DNA from: CAVVIG01 sp050249955 | GTDB taxonomy: Bacteria; Acidobacteriota; Vicinamibacteria; Vicinamibacterales; CAVVIG01 | NCBI GenBank assembly: GCA_050249955.1 | Contig: JBFWPN010000007.1 | Span: 124,001-188,000 of the forward strand | Direction of reading: 5' to 3' | Length of the DNA: 64,000 nt | Shown: positions 35,623 through 44,547 of the stretch, in pieces | Layout of the letters: each line of letters opens with the position of its first letter | Position numbering within the stretch: position 1 is the stretch's first letter | Notes under the pieces: generated by a model | Database searches by the model: none | Told to the model about the DNA's origin: nothing | Seen by the model: the letters and a program-made list of their open reading frames with translations, nothing else | Position numbers and translations under genes: made by a program

Positions 35623-36674
35623 CCCCTGCACGGGGACTCGGCATCCTCGACGCGCACGTGAGGTTCGGCACGTCGCCGGGCGTGCGTGGTGTCGCGCTGT
35701 CGGTCGATCGCGGTGAGCGGGTGGCGCTGCTCGGACCGTCAGGCGTCGGCAAGACGTCGCTGCTCCGCGCCGTCGCCGGCCTTCAGCACCTGGCGTCGGG
35801 CACGGTCGTCGTCGACGGGCTCGACGTGACGCACCAGCCGCCGGAGCGCCGGGGCATCGTCTACATGCACCAGGCCCCCGCGCTGTTCGCGCACCTGAGC
35901 GTCGTGGACAACGTCGGGTTCCCGCTGGAGGTGCGCGGCGTGCCGCGCCCGACCGCGCGGCTCCGGGCATCGGCGCTGCTGGAGCGTGTGCACCTGGGCG
36001 CGCTGGCAGGACGCGCGCCCCACACCCTCAGCGGTGGCCAGCGTCACCGCGTGGCGCTGGCACGGGCGCTGGCGGCCGATCCTGCCGTGCTGCTGCTGGA
36101 CGAGCCGTTCGCAGCCCTCGATCCTGCCCTGCGTGCGGACGTCCGGCAGGGCGTGGTGGACCTGCTCGGCAGTGACACCAGCGCGCCGGCCGTCGTGGTG
36201 GTCACGCACGATGTGGACGAAGCCGCCTCACTTGCTCACCGCGTCGCGGTGCTGCTCGACGGGCAGGTCGCGCAGGTGGACGCACCAGCCACACTGCTCG
36301 GTGAGCCGGCGTCGGTCGAGGTTGCGCGCTTTCTCGGCCTGCCCAACATCCTGCACGGCACACGCGCGGCCGACGGCAGCGTCACCTTCCCGCTCGGCCG
36401 TGTCGTCCGGCCGGGCGCCAGCGGACCGGTCGCGGTGGTGGTGCGTGCCAGTGCCGTACGCATCCGGCCGCGCGAGACCGGACGCGCCGGACGGGTGGTG
36501 GCGGTGCACGACAGGCTGGCCGGCACCGTCGTACACGTCGACGTCGACGGGGCGGCCCTGATCGGCGTCCAGACGTCAGGCACCCGGGTGAGCCCTGGCC
36601 ACGTGGTGGATGTCGACCTCGACCCGGGCGCCATCCACGTCGTGGAGGCGCCGCGCGCGAGCTTCGATGTTTGA
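35619..36674 (+). CDS. ynjD: ABC transporter ATP-binding subunit, YnjD-like with C-terminal TOBE-type region
   Basis: 351 residues, longer than E. coli YnjD (about 217). Walker A GPSGVGKTS (about 39-47), Q-loop HQAPALF, signature LSGGQRHRVALARAL (about 138-152), Walker B VLLLDEPFAALDP and His switch VVVTHDVDEA. After residue ~245 a TOBE-like regulatory domain (NILHGTRAADGSVTF ... VVVRASAVRIRPRETG ... DLDPGAIHVV) follows, as in sulfate, molybdate or polyamine importers. The next gene begins 8 nt before this stop codon. Confidence 0.9.
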   Translation: MTPARGLGILDAHVRFGTSPGVRGVALSVDRGERVALLGPSGVGKTSLLRAVAGLQHLASGTVVVDGLDVTHQPPERRGIVYMHQAPALFAHLSVVDNVGFPLEVRGVPRPTARLRASALLERVHLGALAGRAPHTLSGGQRHRVALARALAADPAVLLLDEPFAALDPALRADVRQGVVDLLGSDTSAPAVVVVTHDVDEAASLAHRVAVLLDGQVAQVDAPATLLGEPASVEVARFLGLPNILHGTRAADGSVTFPLGRVVRPGASGPVAVVVRASAVRIRPRETGRAGRVVAVHDRLAGTVVHVDVDGAALIGVQTSGTRVSPGHVVDVDLDPGAIHVVEAPRASFDV

Positions 36675-37278
36675 CCGGTACCTGCGGCCGCTGAAGGACC
36701 GCCTGCTCGCTCCGTGTGCGCGGGCAGCGGGACCGCGCCTGTCGCCGAACGCCCTCACCTGGCTGGCGTTCATCATCGGCATGGCCAGCGCCACCGCGGC
36801 GTTCCATGGCGACCGGTGGACCGCACTCGCGCTCTGGCTGCTCAATCGTGTGCTCGATGGCCTTGATGGCACCCACGCACGCACCCACGGCCTCGAGAGT
36901 GCCTACGGCGGGTACCTGGACATCGTGCTCGACTTCGCGGTCTATGCCGCGGTGCCGATCGCACTGGCTGCGTCACGCGCGCCGGAGCCGGGAATCCTGC
37001 TGGCCGCGCTGCTGCTCGTCGCGTCCTTCTACATCAACGCGGCGTCATGGATGTACCTGGCCGCCATCCTCGAGCAGCGCCGGCAGGGGGCGGGCGCAAC
37101 CGGCGAGTCGACCACCATTACGATGCCACCGGGGCTGATCGGCGGCACCGAGACGGTGGTGTTCTACGCCGCGTTCTTCCTCTGGCCAGCTTCGCTCAGC
37201 GCGATCTTCGGCGTGATGTCCGCGCTCGTGCTGCTGACGGTGGTCCTGCGGCTCGCCTGGGCCGCGCGCCGCCTCTGA
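36667..37278 (+). CDS. ynjF: CDP-alcohol phosphatidyltransferase, YnjF-like
   Basis: 203 residues. The complete catalytic signature DG-x2-AR-x8-G-x3-D-x3-D is present (DGTHARTH ... GGYLDIVLD, about 66-88). Six membrane helices are expected. The enzyme condenses a CDP-alcohol with a second alcohol to make a phospholipid-type product; the acceptor for YnjF is unknown. In E. coli ynjF is the last gene of the ynjABCDEF operon, and here it overlaps the ynjD-like gene by 8 nt, so the link between this lipid enzyme and the importer is conserved. It is convergent with the Oar-type receptor gene. Confidence 0.9.
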   Translation: MFDRYLRPLKDRLLAPCARAAGPRLSPNALTWLAFIIGMASATAAFHGDRWTALALWLLNRVLDGLDGTHARTHGLESAYGGYLDIVLDFAVYAAVPIALAASRAPEPGILLAALLLVASFYINAASWMYLAAILEQRRQGAGATGESTTITMPPGLIGGTETVVFYAAFFLWPASLSAIFGVMSALVLLTVVLRLAWAARRL

Positions 37279-37330
37279 CGCCGGCCGGCGCGCCACGACA
37301 CGAGGTGCCCTTTCTGGCGCGCCGACCGGG

Positions 37331-40159
37331 TCAGAACCGGATTCGCGCCGAGAACTGCAGCTGGCGTGCGGGACCCGCCGCCGTGGGCTGGAACGCCAGC
37401 GTGCCGTTCTCGTCGGGCCGCACGCCGCTCGCGCCATAGTTGAAGAACCCCGAGAAGTTGATCCGGTTGAACACGTTGAAGATGTCGGCACGCAGCTGGA
37501 GCCGGGCGGTGCGCACCGGCACGTCGCGCGACACGCCGAGGTCGAACTGGGCGAATCCCGACGTCCGCTCGCTGTTGCGGCCAACCCCGGCAGGCCGGTC
37601 GTTGAAGATCGTGTCGCCGTTGTCGTCGCGGCCGGTCGTCACGTTGAGCGGCTGGCCGCTCGAGAGGAAGAGCACCGGCGCCAGGTCGAAGAGCCCGGGC
37701 ACGCGCACCAGGCCGTTCACCGCCAGGATGTGCCGGCGATCGTTGAGGCTCGGCCCCAGCTCCGCCTCAGGGCGTCGCGAGTCCACCGGACGGAAGTTGA
37801 TGTCGTCCGTGTCGTTCTGGATGCGCGAGAGTGTGTAGGCCACGTCGACGGCCACGCCGTTCCGGAGTGAACGACGTGCGTTCACATAGAGACCGTCGAA
37901 CGTGCTGCGACCGCTCGACTGATCCTGCTCGATCAGCCGGAGACCGCCGGCCGCGGGAACGACGGACCGCGTGGCATCGGCGTCGGCGGTGGTCCGCACG
38001 GCGCCGGGCGGCAGGGACGCCGGGGCATTCGTGTCGATTCGCCGAATGAGGTGCCGGCCCCGTGCATGGACGAAGTCGACGCTGACGGCGACGCCGCCGG
38101 GCGCCGTCAACACGTACCCGGCTGATGCCTGCGCGGTCGACGGGCTCTGCAGGTTCGGGTCGAACACCTGGACATTGCGCGGCGGCAGTTGCGACAGGGG
38201 CACCCCCTGGTAGGCGTCGCGCGGCAGCTGCGATGGGAATGCCGGCGGGACGAACGGCGTGCCCGGCGCGAACGTCACCGAGATGGCGCCCGTGTCCGGG
38301 TTGTTGAAGAGGGTGTCCGAGTACACCGCGAACGGGATGCGCTCGTAGAACACACCGTACCCGCCGCGCAGCTGGTGTCGCGCGCTCCCGCGCGGTGTCC
38401 AGCTCAGGCCGAGGCGTGGCGCCACGTTGTCGACGTCGCCCCGGCCCACAGGCGTGTGGGTCACCGAGTCATAGTCCCAGCGAACACCGACCGTCAGGTT
38501 CAGGTCGCTGCCCACGCGCACCTGGTCTTCCGCGAACGCCGCACCCAGGGTCTGCGTGCTGCTCACGACCGGATTCACGAAGCCCTGCGAGTACGAGAGC
38601 ACGCGGATGTCGCGGGGAAGGTCGGCAAGGGTGAGGAAGGATCCGGCCGGCCTCACGGTCCGTCCATCGAGGTCGACGACGTACGCGCCGCGGGCGCCGG
38701 GTCCCGAGCGGATGGTGAAGTCGCCGCGCAGGAGGTCCACACCCGCGCGAATCGTGTGCCGTCCGGCCTGCCGTGTGTAGACGTCGCGCACCTGCAGGTC
38801 GGTCTCGGTCCAGAAGAAGTCGTCGCTGACCCCGCCGATCGTGGCCAGCGTCGCGCCGCGGTCGGTCACCAGCACGCGGGGTCCGCCGTCGGGCGAGGCC
38901 CAGTTGGCGCGCAGCTGCCCCACCTGCAGCCCGAACTCGTTGACGCCCGCACCGGCAGTCGACTGGTGCGTGAACGACCCGAACTGGTTGTGGTAGCTGA
39001 CAGTCAGGCCGGCGGACGGCAGCGTGAGCCCGCCGATGAAGCCGGCGTCGCCGTCGTGGGTGTAGTCGGACAGGTGTGCACGCACCGTCGAGCGCTGCGC
39101 GTCATTCCAGCGGATATCGACCTTCCCCATGCCGGTCTGGCTCCGGAATGCCGTCGGTGCGAGCCCGGCGGCCAGGGGCGACGTGAGGATCGCGTCCTGG
39201 CGCTCGCGCGTCACCTCGAGATCGCCGAAGTAGAACAGGCGGTCGGGCACCAGGGCTCCGCCAAGCGACCCACCGGCCTGCTGGCGCCGGAAGCTGTCGT
39301 CGATCACGCGGCCCTCGCTGTCACGCGGGGCGAAGTAGTTCGGGGCGTCGACCACGGCTCCGGGTCGCACCATGTAGAACGCGTCGCCACGCTGCCGGTT
39401 CCCACCGCTTCGCGTGGTGACCGAGAGGACGCCATTGCCAGTACGACCGTACTCCGGCGCATAGGCATTGACCCGCACCTGCACGTCCTCGGCGGAGCCG
39501 AGCGTGACCGGCAGCTTGGGGCCACCCAGGAACAGGTCGGTGTTGTCGAAACCATCCACGGTGTAGTTCGCGGTCAGCGAAGACGCCCCGTTGATGGTGA
39601 GCCTGGGTGCGAGGTTGTAGAACCCGCGCGCCGGGGCGGCGCCCGGGACCAGGTACGCCGCCGCCAGCAGGTCGCGCCCGTTGATCGGCAGCCGGTCCAG
39701 CTGCTGCCGGTCCACCCGTCCGCCCAGCGCGGGCGACGAGGTCCGCGACGGGCTGGCCGTGTCGGCCTGTACGCTCACGGCCTCGGCCACGCCCGGCAGG
39801 GCGAGGATGAGGTCCACCTGCCGACGTTCGCCTGTTCCGATCGGTGGCACCGTGCTCCGGGCCGGCAGGAAGCCGCCGGCCGTCGCTTCCACCTCCAGGA
39901 CGACGGCCGTGGGCACAGCGGGAAACTCGTAGCCACCGTCTCCCGCGGCCACGACCTCGAGGTGGACACCGGCATCCACGCCAATCAGCGCCAGGCGTGC
40001 CCCGGCGACCACCGCTCCGGACGGGTCACGGACGATGCCGCCGATCGAGGCGGTCGACTGGGCTGACGCCGTCGCTGGCGCCAGCATCACGAGCCCTGCG
40101 CACAGCCAGGACACGACACCGGGGGGCACACACGTCTGCAGCCACGTCAGCAAGGACAT
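37331..40159 (-). CDS. Oar-type TonB-dependent receptor with N-terminal carboxypeptidase-regulatory-like domain
   Basis: 942 residues from ATG at 40159 (a GGAGG abuts the ATG, so a slightly later GTG is possible). A signal peptide ends at ...APATASAQ. A CarboxypepD_reg-like domain follows (ASIGGIVRDPSGAVVAGARLALIG, about 35-115), then a plug (RVDRQQLDRLPINGRDLLAAAYLVPG, NYTVDGFDNTDLFLGG, YAPEYGRTGNGVLSVTTRSG) and a long barrel ending LQFSARIRF. Oar-like receptors are greatly expanded in Acidobacteria and are thought to take up oligosaccharides or peptides. Transcribed alone; convergent with ynjF. Confidence 0.92.
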   Translation of the reverse strand: MSLLTWLQTCVPPGVVSWLCAGLVMLAPATASAQSTASIGGIVRDPSGAVVAGARLALIGVDAGVHLEVVAAGDGGYEFPAVPTAVVLEVEATAGGFLPARSTVPPIGTGERRQVDLILALPGVAEAVSVQADTASPSRTSSPALGGRVDRQQLDRLPINGRDLLAAAYLVPGAAPARGFYNLAPRLTINGASSLTANYTVDGFDNTDLFLGGPKLPVTLGSAEDVQVRVNAYAPEYGRTGNGVLSVTTRSGGNRQRGDAFYMVRPGAVVDAPNYFAPRDSEGRVIDDSFRRQQAGGSLGGALVPDRLFYFGDLEVTRERQDAILTSPLAAGLAPTAFRSQTGMGKVDIRWNDAQRSTVRAHLSDYTHDGDAGFIGGLTLPSAGLTVSYHNQFGSFTHQSTAGAGVNEFGLQVGQLRANWASPDGGPRVLVTDRGATLATIGGVSDDFFWTETDLQVRDVYTRQAGRHTIRAGVDLLRGDFTIRSGPGARGAYVVDLDGRTVRPAGSFLTLADLPRDIRVLSYSQGFVNPVVSSTQTLGAAFAEDQVRVGSDLNLTVGVRWDYDSVTHTPVGRGDVDNVAPRLGLSWTPRGSARHQLRGGYGVFYERIPFAVYSDTLFNNPDTGAISVTFAPGTPFVPPAFPSQLPRDAYQGVPLSQLPPRNVQVFDPNLQSPSTAQASAGYVLTAPGGVAVSVDFVHARGRHLIRRIDTNAPASLPPGAVRTTADADATRSVVPAAGGLRLIEQDQSSGRSTFDGLYVNARRSLRNGVAVDVAYTLSRIQNDTDDINFRPVDSRRPEAELGPSLNDRRHILAVNGLVRVPGLFDLAPVLFLSSGQPLNVTTGRDDNGDTIFNDRPAGVGRNSERTSGFAQFDLGVSRDVPVRTARLQLRADIFNVFNRINFSGFFNYGASGVRPDENGTLAFQPTAAGPARQLQFSARIRF

Positions 40160-40248
40160 CCTCCAGCAGGAACGGCACCGCCAATCGGCGCCGACGAGGC
40201 GGCTCTCGCCGCCTCCTGCACGGGTATGAGTGCCGCAGGGTGCCAAAC

Positions 40249-40305
40249 CCTTACACCAGGGCTCGGCGTCCGCGCCCCCGGCGCCCCCCAACGCCGAATG
40301 TAAGG
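40249..40305. promoter_or_regulatory. Inverted repeat CCTTACA...TGTAAGG between receptor and thioredoxin genes
   Basis: 7-bp arms at 40249-40255 and 40299-40305, spacer 43 nt, in the 208-nt region between the divergent Oar-type receptor and TlpA-like genes. The half-site CTTACA matches those at 19518 and 32671. A TTTAAT element at 40355-40360 lies 7 nt before the thioredoxin ATG. Nothing else is recognised in this gap. Confidence 0.4.
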
Positions 40306-40367
40306 TCGGTCACATTGGGCGCAATTGATCGGCACCGGGGGGCTCGGAATGCGCTTTAATACGGCAC

Positions 40368-41345
40368 ATGATCACCACACATTCCTTCCGCCGCCTGGTC
40401 CAGGCTTCCGTCCTGTTCGCCGGTGTCGTGTTCGCAGGTGTCCCGGAAGCGCTGGCACAGACCCAGTCGCTGACCGCCGCGGTCCGGGCGGCGATTGCGA
40501 AGCAGGACTTCGCGGGCGCCGAGCAGCTGGTCGCGAACGACCGCAAGGCACGCGGCGTGACGCCGGAAGGGCTCGAGGCCATGTCGTGGCTCGGCCGTGG
40601 TGCCCTCGCCGCCGAACGGTGGGATGCGGCCGATGCCTACGCGAAGGACACGTACGCGCTGGCGCTCCAGGCGCTGAAGGGGCGCACGATGGACCAGGAG
40701 CCGCGGCTCCCCATTGCGATCGGGGCCGCCATGGAAGTGCGCGCACACGTGGCCGCGCATCGCGGCCAGCGAAGCGAGGCGGTGGCGACGCTCCAGCGCG
40801 AACTGGCGACCTACAAGGACACGTCGCTCGTGAAGCGCATCCAGAAGAACATCAACCTCCTGAGCCTCGAGGGCACGCCGGCTCCGGCGCTCGACCTGTC
40901 CGAGTCACTCGCGCCGCAGCCGCTCTCGCTGAACGACGTGAAGGGCAAGGTGGCGGTGCTGTTCTTCTGGGCGCACTGGTGCCCCGACTGCAAGGCACAG
41001 GCGCCGATCCTCAAGGACCTGCTGGATCGCTACGGCGCGCAGGGGTTGACCGTGGTGGCCCCGACGCAGCGTTATGGCTACGTGGCGGGCGGCAAGGAGG
41101 CCGGGGCACAGGAGGAGAACCGCTACATCGAGCAGGTGCGCACCACTTACTATGGCTTCCTCCAGCCGAACGCAATCGCCTTGGCGGAAGCCAACCACCG
41201 ACGCTACGGAGTCAGCTCGACGCCGACGGTCGTCGTGCTCGACCGGCGCGGCATCGTGCGCTCGTATCATCCCGGCACCATGAGCAAGGCGGAACTCGAA
41301 CCGCTGGTCAGCCGCCTGGTGGGTGAACAGGCCGGCACCCGGTAA
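40368..41345 (+). CDS. Exported TlpA-like thiol-disulfide oxidoreductase with N-terminal helical region
   Basis: 325 residues. Signal peptide to about residue 30 (AGVPEALAQ), a helical repeat-like region (about 35-160: QDFAGAEQLVAND, AAERWDAADAYAKD, GQRSEAVATLQRELATYKD) and a thioredoxin fold with active site FFWAHWCPDCKAQAP (about 200-214), cis-Pro SSTPTVVVLD. The CPDC motif suggests a reductant for periplasmic disulfides or cytochrome haem sites. No Shine-Dalgarno is visible and a -10-like TTTAAT sits just before the ATG, so the mRNA may be nearly leaderless. Convergent with the CusF/HMBD gene. Confidence 0.88.
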   Translation: MITTHSFRRLVQASVLFAGVVFAGVPEALAQTQSLTAAVRAAIAKQDFAGAEQLVANDRKARGVTPEGLEAMSWLGRGALAAERWDAADAYAKDTYALALQALKGRTMDQEPRLPIAIGAAMEVRAHVAAHRGQRSEAVATLQRELATYKDTSLVKRIQKNINLLSLEGTPAPALDLSESLAPQPLSLNDVKGKVAVLFFWAHWCPDCKAQAPILKDLLDRYGAQGLTVVAPTQRYGYVAGGKEAGAQEENRYIEQVRTTYYGFLQPNAIALAEANHRRYGVSSTPTVVVLDRRGIVRSYHPGTMSKAELEPLVSRLVGEQAGTR

Positions 41346-41360
41346 CGGCCTGGGGCACGG

Positions 41361-42380
41361 TCACGGTTCCCGCGAGAATGCGGGAAACGTGAAATCGAAC
41401 ACCTGCGCCTTCTCGTTCGGAGCGAACGTCACGAGCAGGCTGAGGCTCACCGGCAGGCGCGCGCCGGGAACTGCCACCTGCAGCGTGCTGCCGTCGGCGC
41501 TGCCGCCGTGGGCCAGCGTCAGCGTCGGTCCGGTCGGCGCGCCCGTGGTGTCGGTCTGTCGCACGGTGGCGGTGAAGGCCGACGCGCGTAGCGGACGTGT
41601 CATGTCGTCGTAGAAGTACACCCGGAAGATGTTTGGGGCGATGAAGGTGCCCTCGAGGTGGTGCCACTGGTTCGCCGACATGAAGAGCAGGCCTCCGTGC
41701 CGCGGGTTGTGATCGCCGTGCGGCCGCCGCTCGAAGAGCTTCACCCTCGGTGAGCCGTCGGCGCAGCGCCCAGGCGTCAACTCCCGCACCGTCCGGTCGG
41801 CCTCGCACGTGAAGTAAAGCGCCGCCGTGATCGGCACCATCGGCGTCCGGTCGACAGGGCAGATGCCAGGTGCATCGCGGATGAACATCTGCACCCGCAG
41901 GCACGAATAGGCGGTCACCAGCCGCACGGGCACGAGCGCCGCGCCAGACTTCGGACAGCGGCCTGGCTTGTCCTCGAGCACGTTCTCCTCGCCGGGCGAC
42001 GGACACACGTACGAGAGCGGCGGAAGGTCATCGGCCGGAGCACGGGCCGCTGCCGCCCCAGGCGCCACGACCTCGACCTTGAACAAGGTGGTGAAGTTGC
42101 CGGCTCGGACTGTTGCCGTGATCCGGTCGCCCTTCTTCAGCCGGGCGAGCACCTCCGCCGGCTCCACCCGGTAGGTCATCGTCATGGCCGCCATCCACCC
42201 CGGGACATCGTCATTCGCCACGCTGGCCGTGCGCTGCGCCAGGTCGACCGATTCGACAGTGCCGATGAAGCGGAATTCCTGCCGCGGGGCCTGCGCCTGG
42301 ACGCTGGCGGACAATGCCAGCGTGCCGAGGGACACGAGTGCAGCCGTCAGGATCGAACGGGCCTGATGGGTGAGGGACAT
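41361..42380 (-). CDS. Exported CusF-domain protein with heavy-metal-binding-type repeats
   Basis: 339 residues, signal peptide to about 30. A CusF-like copper/silver-binding domain (about 35-105) has FIGTVESVDLAQRTASVANDDVPGWMAAMTMTYRV and the VLARLKKGDRI element; the usual ligand Met-x-Met of MTM is kept. Next come HMBD-like segments: YVCPSPGEENVLEDKPGRCPKSGAALVPV and YSCLRVQMFIRDAPGICPVDRTPMVPI, matching the YxCPMH...PGxCPxCGMxLVP pattern with lost residues. The C-terminal ~120 residues (HGGLLFMSANQWHHLEGTF...) are a beta-rich, His-containing domain. It is last in a five-gene block, 4 nt after the DUF3179 gene. Role in metal binding is inferred. Confidence 0.78.
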   Translation of the reverse strand: MSLTHQARSILTAALVSLGTLALSASVQAQAPRQEFRFIGTVESVDLAQRTASVANDDVPGWMAAMTMTYRVEPAEVLARLKKGDRITATVRAGNFTTLFKVEVVAPGAAAARAPADDLPPLSYVCPSPGEENVLEDKPGRCPKSGAALVPVRLVTAYSCLRVQMFIRDAPGICPVDRTPMVPITAALYFTCEADRTVRELTPGRCADGSPRVKLFERRPHGDHNPRHGGLLFMSANQWHHLEGTFIAPNIFRVYFYDDMTRPLRASAFTATVRQTDTTGAPTGPTLTLAHGGSADGSTLQVAVPGARLPVSLSLLVTFAPNEKAQVFDFTFPAFSREP

Positions 42381-42384
42381 CGCG

Positions 42385-43851
42385 CTACTCCAGGAGTCGG
42401 GTCTCGGGAAACTGTGCGAACCAGCCGAACCAGAACGCACGCTGCGCTGCCACGCGCGGCGCTGCGGCGCCGCTGCCAGGCGACTCGGGTACGAGCGCAT
42501 CCTCGGTCAGGCGCCAACGCACGCCGCGGCCGTCCACCAGACGGCCGCGATCGGCCTGCCCGGGCCAGGCCTCCGGCACGGCATAGACCCGGTTGGCACC
42601 CGTCGCATCGGACACGACCACGTAGTGCCGATCGCCGAGCGAGAAGGGGTAGACCGGCTGCTTTCGCAAGAGACGCACGTCGATGGCCACCGGCTGCAGC
42701 TCCGCCGCGGTCACTGGCAGGCGCATCACAAGGACTTCGTCCTTGAGGCCGAGCCGGCTGTCCGTCCTCGAAACCTGGAACATGAGCCGGTCGGAGGCGA
42801 AGTAGTCGCGATACGCGGCACCTTCCGCGTAGTCCCGCTGGTACCCCGTGTCGAGCGACAGCACGGTGGTCCGAGGGTGAGCGGCCTTCCAGGCCTTCCA
42901 GGTGGTGGTGACCACCGGTCGAGACCGGAGAACCAGACCGGTTCCAGCCAGTGTCCCCACCACCGGCTTCCCCTCGAACGTCGACCACAGGGAGTTCGTC
43001 TCCTCGTCGAACATCAACTTGTTGGACTGGTAGAGCAGCCCGCTGGTACCAAAATGGAACCGCCGGCCGTCGATGGTGCTCTCGTACGGCATCACCGTGC
43101 CGCACAACGTGCAGTAGACGATCGCGAGATCCACGCCGCCAAGGCGATCGAGGGCAAGTTCGTGCCAGGCAAGGATCCGCTTCGGATAGGCGCGTGCTTC
43201 ACCGTTGACGAAGAGCCCGAAGACGACGTTCGAATCCTTCATGAAGGAGGCGCGGTCTGCCGGCAGCGTCTTCGGTTGCCGCAGCGGCGGGATGCCATTC
43301 ACACGAACACCGCCCCAGTCGATCTCGTCCAGCCGTATGAGAGACCGCACGCCGTCGGGGAAGAACGCGCCCATCCGCGGGTCGACCTGGGTGTAGACGA
43401 GGCGCTTCAGGGCGGCGAAGCCGGGATGGGGTTCGTAAGGGCGACGCCACAGCCACGCTCGCCATCGATCGAGATCGGACCCGAGCTTCTGGCCGGTCCT
43501 TTCCTCCAGGAACTGCAGCAGCCGTCGGCGGACCGGCGAGCCAGGGTCTCCGAGTGCCGTGAGCGAATCGGCCGCACGTCCACGGTCCTCCGCATCGTCC
43601 AGGGATGGTGCCGCCGGGATGTCGGATGGCCGTGACGGGCGGGGTGGTCGCATGAAGCGAGCCAGCTCTATCACGAGCGCGGCGTAGCCGTCACGCCAGT
43701 CCGCCTGGATGGCGCTCAGGGCCGTTTCACTGGTGCGCGGGTCTGGTGATGCAGCCTCGACAAAGCGTGCGATCGGCACGGGCAACTGCGACGCCGGCCG
43801 CACCTGGAGACACAGGAGGACCAAACCGACCGTGAGGAACGACGAACGCAT
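42385..43851 (-). CDS. Exported DUF3179-domain protein
   Basis: 488 residues from ATG at 43851. A signal peptide is followed by a helical region (about 25-130) and a DUF3179 domain (about 190-430) with its hallmark IVYCTLCGTVMPYES (C-x2-C), FGTSGLLYQSNKLMFDEETNSLWSTFEG, GLKDEVLVMRL and DRHYVVVSDATGANRVYAV. The function of DUF3179 is unknown; the invariant CTLC pair suggests a redox or metal site. It follows the anti-sigma gene by 69 nt and precedes the CusF protein gene by 4 nt, so it probably belongs to the sigma-controlled block. Confidence 0.85.
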   Translation of the reverse strand: MRSSFLTVGLVLLCLQVRPASQLPVPIARFVEAASPDPRTSETALSAIQADWRDGYAALVIELARFMRPPRPSRPSDIPAAPSLDDAEDRGRAADSLTALGDPGSPVRRRLLQFLEERTGQKLGSDLDRWRAWLWRRPYEPHPGFAALKRLVYTQVDPRMGAFFPDGVRSLIRLDEIDWGGVRVNGIPPLRQPKTLPADRASFMKDSNVVFGLFVNGEARAYPKRILAWHELALDRLGGVDLAIVYCTLCGTVMPYESTIDGRRFHFGTSGLLYQSNKLMFDEETNSLWSTFEGKPVVGTLAGTGLVLRSRPVVTTTWKAWKAAHPRTTVLSLDTGYQRDYAEGAAYRDYFASDRLMFQVSRTDSRLGLKDEVLVMRLPVTAAELQPVAIDVRLLRKQPVYPFSLGDRHYVVVSDATGANRVYAVPEAWPGQADRGRLVDGRGVRWRLTEDALVPESPGSGAAAPRVAAQRAFWFGWFAQFPETRLLE

Positions 43852-43920
43852 GGGCACCGTCACTCTCTTGCGCTGCGAAGCAGGACCTGATGGAGACCCT
43901 CGACAGCGCGGACTCGCCCT

Positions 43921-44538
43921 TCAGCCCTGTAGTTGGTACCGCTCCACCACCAGCGCGCGCGCGCCGCGGAAGATCCGCCCGTGGACCACAATCCGGCGAC
44001 CGAGCAGCGATTCGTCGTGAATGAGGTCGTGCGCGGCCTTCTGCTCCACCAGGTTCCAGATCCGGCCATCGTCGGTGGCAATGGCGCCGTGGTGTCCGAT
44101 GGACCGGCACGGCGCCTCGACCCCGTACCGGTGTTCCAGTTCGCAGTCGCGGCAGAGGACCGTGCCCGTGAGCACGACCGCGCTGCTGTCGTCCAGGCGC
44201 AGGGCCATGCTGTCCATGGCATTGGCGGCGTTGCGCTCGACCCGGTTGTGCGGGATGGTGCCAGCCGCGAGGCCGAAGACGAGGACCGCCGCGGCAACCA
44301 GCTTCCAGGGCTGCCAGCGCGGGGCGATGGACGCCCGCACGCGTGCCTCCAGGCCGGCGGGCAGGTCGACCGCACGAACGGTGCGCCGGACGCTGGCCTT
44401 CAGGTCGAGGGCCTGCACGGCCAGCCGGTCGCAGTGCGGACAGCCGCTGCGGTGGGCGGTGGCGGCGGCCAGGGCATCGCTGGCGAGTTCACGGTCGACG
44501 TAGGCGTCCAGCAGGTCCCGAAACTGTGTGCAGGTCAT
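43921..44538 (-). CDS. Membrane anti-sigma factor with zf-HC2 and a periplasmic Cys/His domain
   Basis: 205 residues. The cytosolic zf-HC2 is MTCTQFRDLLDAYVDRELA...AHRSGCPHCDRL (about 1-38). A membrane helix (KLVAAAVLVFGLAAGTI, about 79-95) precedes an outer domain (about 115-205) with TGTVLCRDCELEH, a later Cys, GAIATDDGRIWNL and VVHGRIFRGARALVVERYQL. This order matches the secreted protein encoded at 45122 (GTLMDVACSSHH ... LVTADKKVLKF ... ITVDGTVTGDTIAVSSIKL), so both seem to share one fold. It starts 9 nt after the sigma gene. Confidence 0.85.
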   Translation of the reverse strand: MTCTQFRDLLDAYVDRELASDALAAATAHRSGCPHCDRLAVQALDLKASVRRTVRAVDLPAGLEARVRASIAPRWQPWKLVAAAVLVFGLAAGTIPHNRVERNAANAMDSMALRLDDSSAVVLTGTVLCRDCELEHRYGVEAPCRSIGHHGAIATDDGRIWNLVEQKAAHDLIHDESLLGRRIVVHGRIFRGARALVVERYQLQG

Positions 44539-44547
44539 TCGCGTCCC

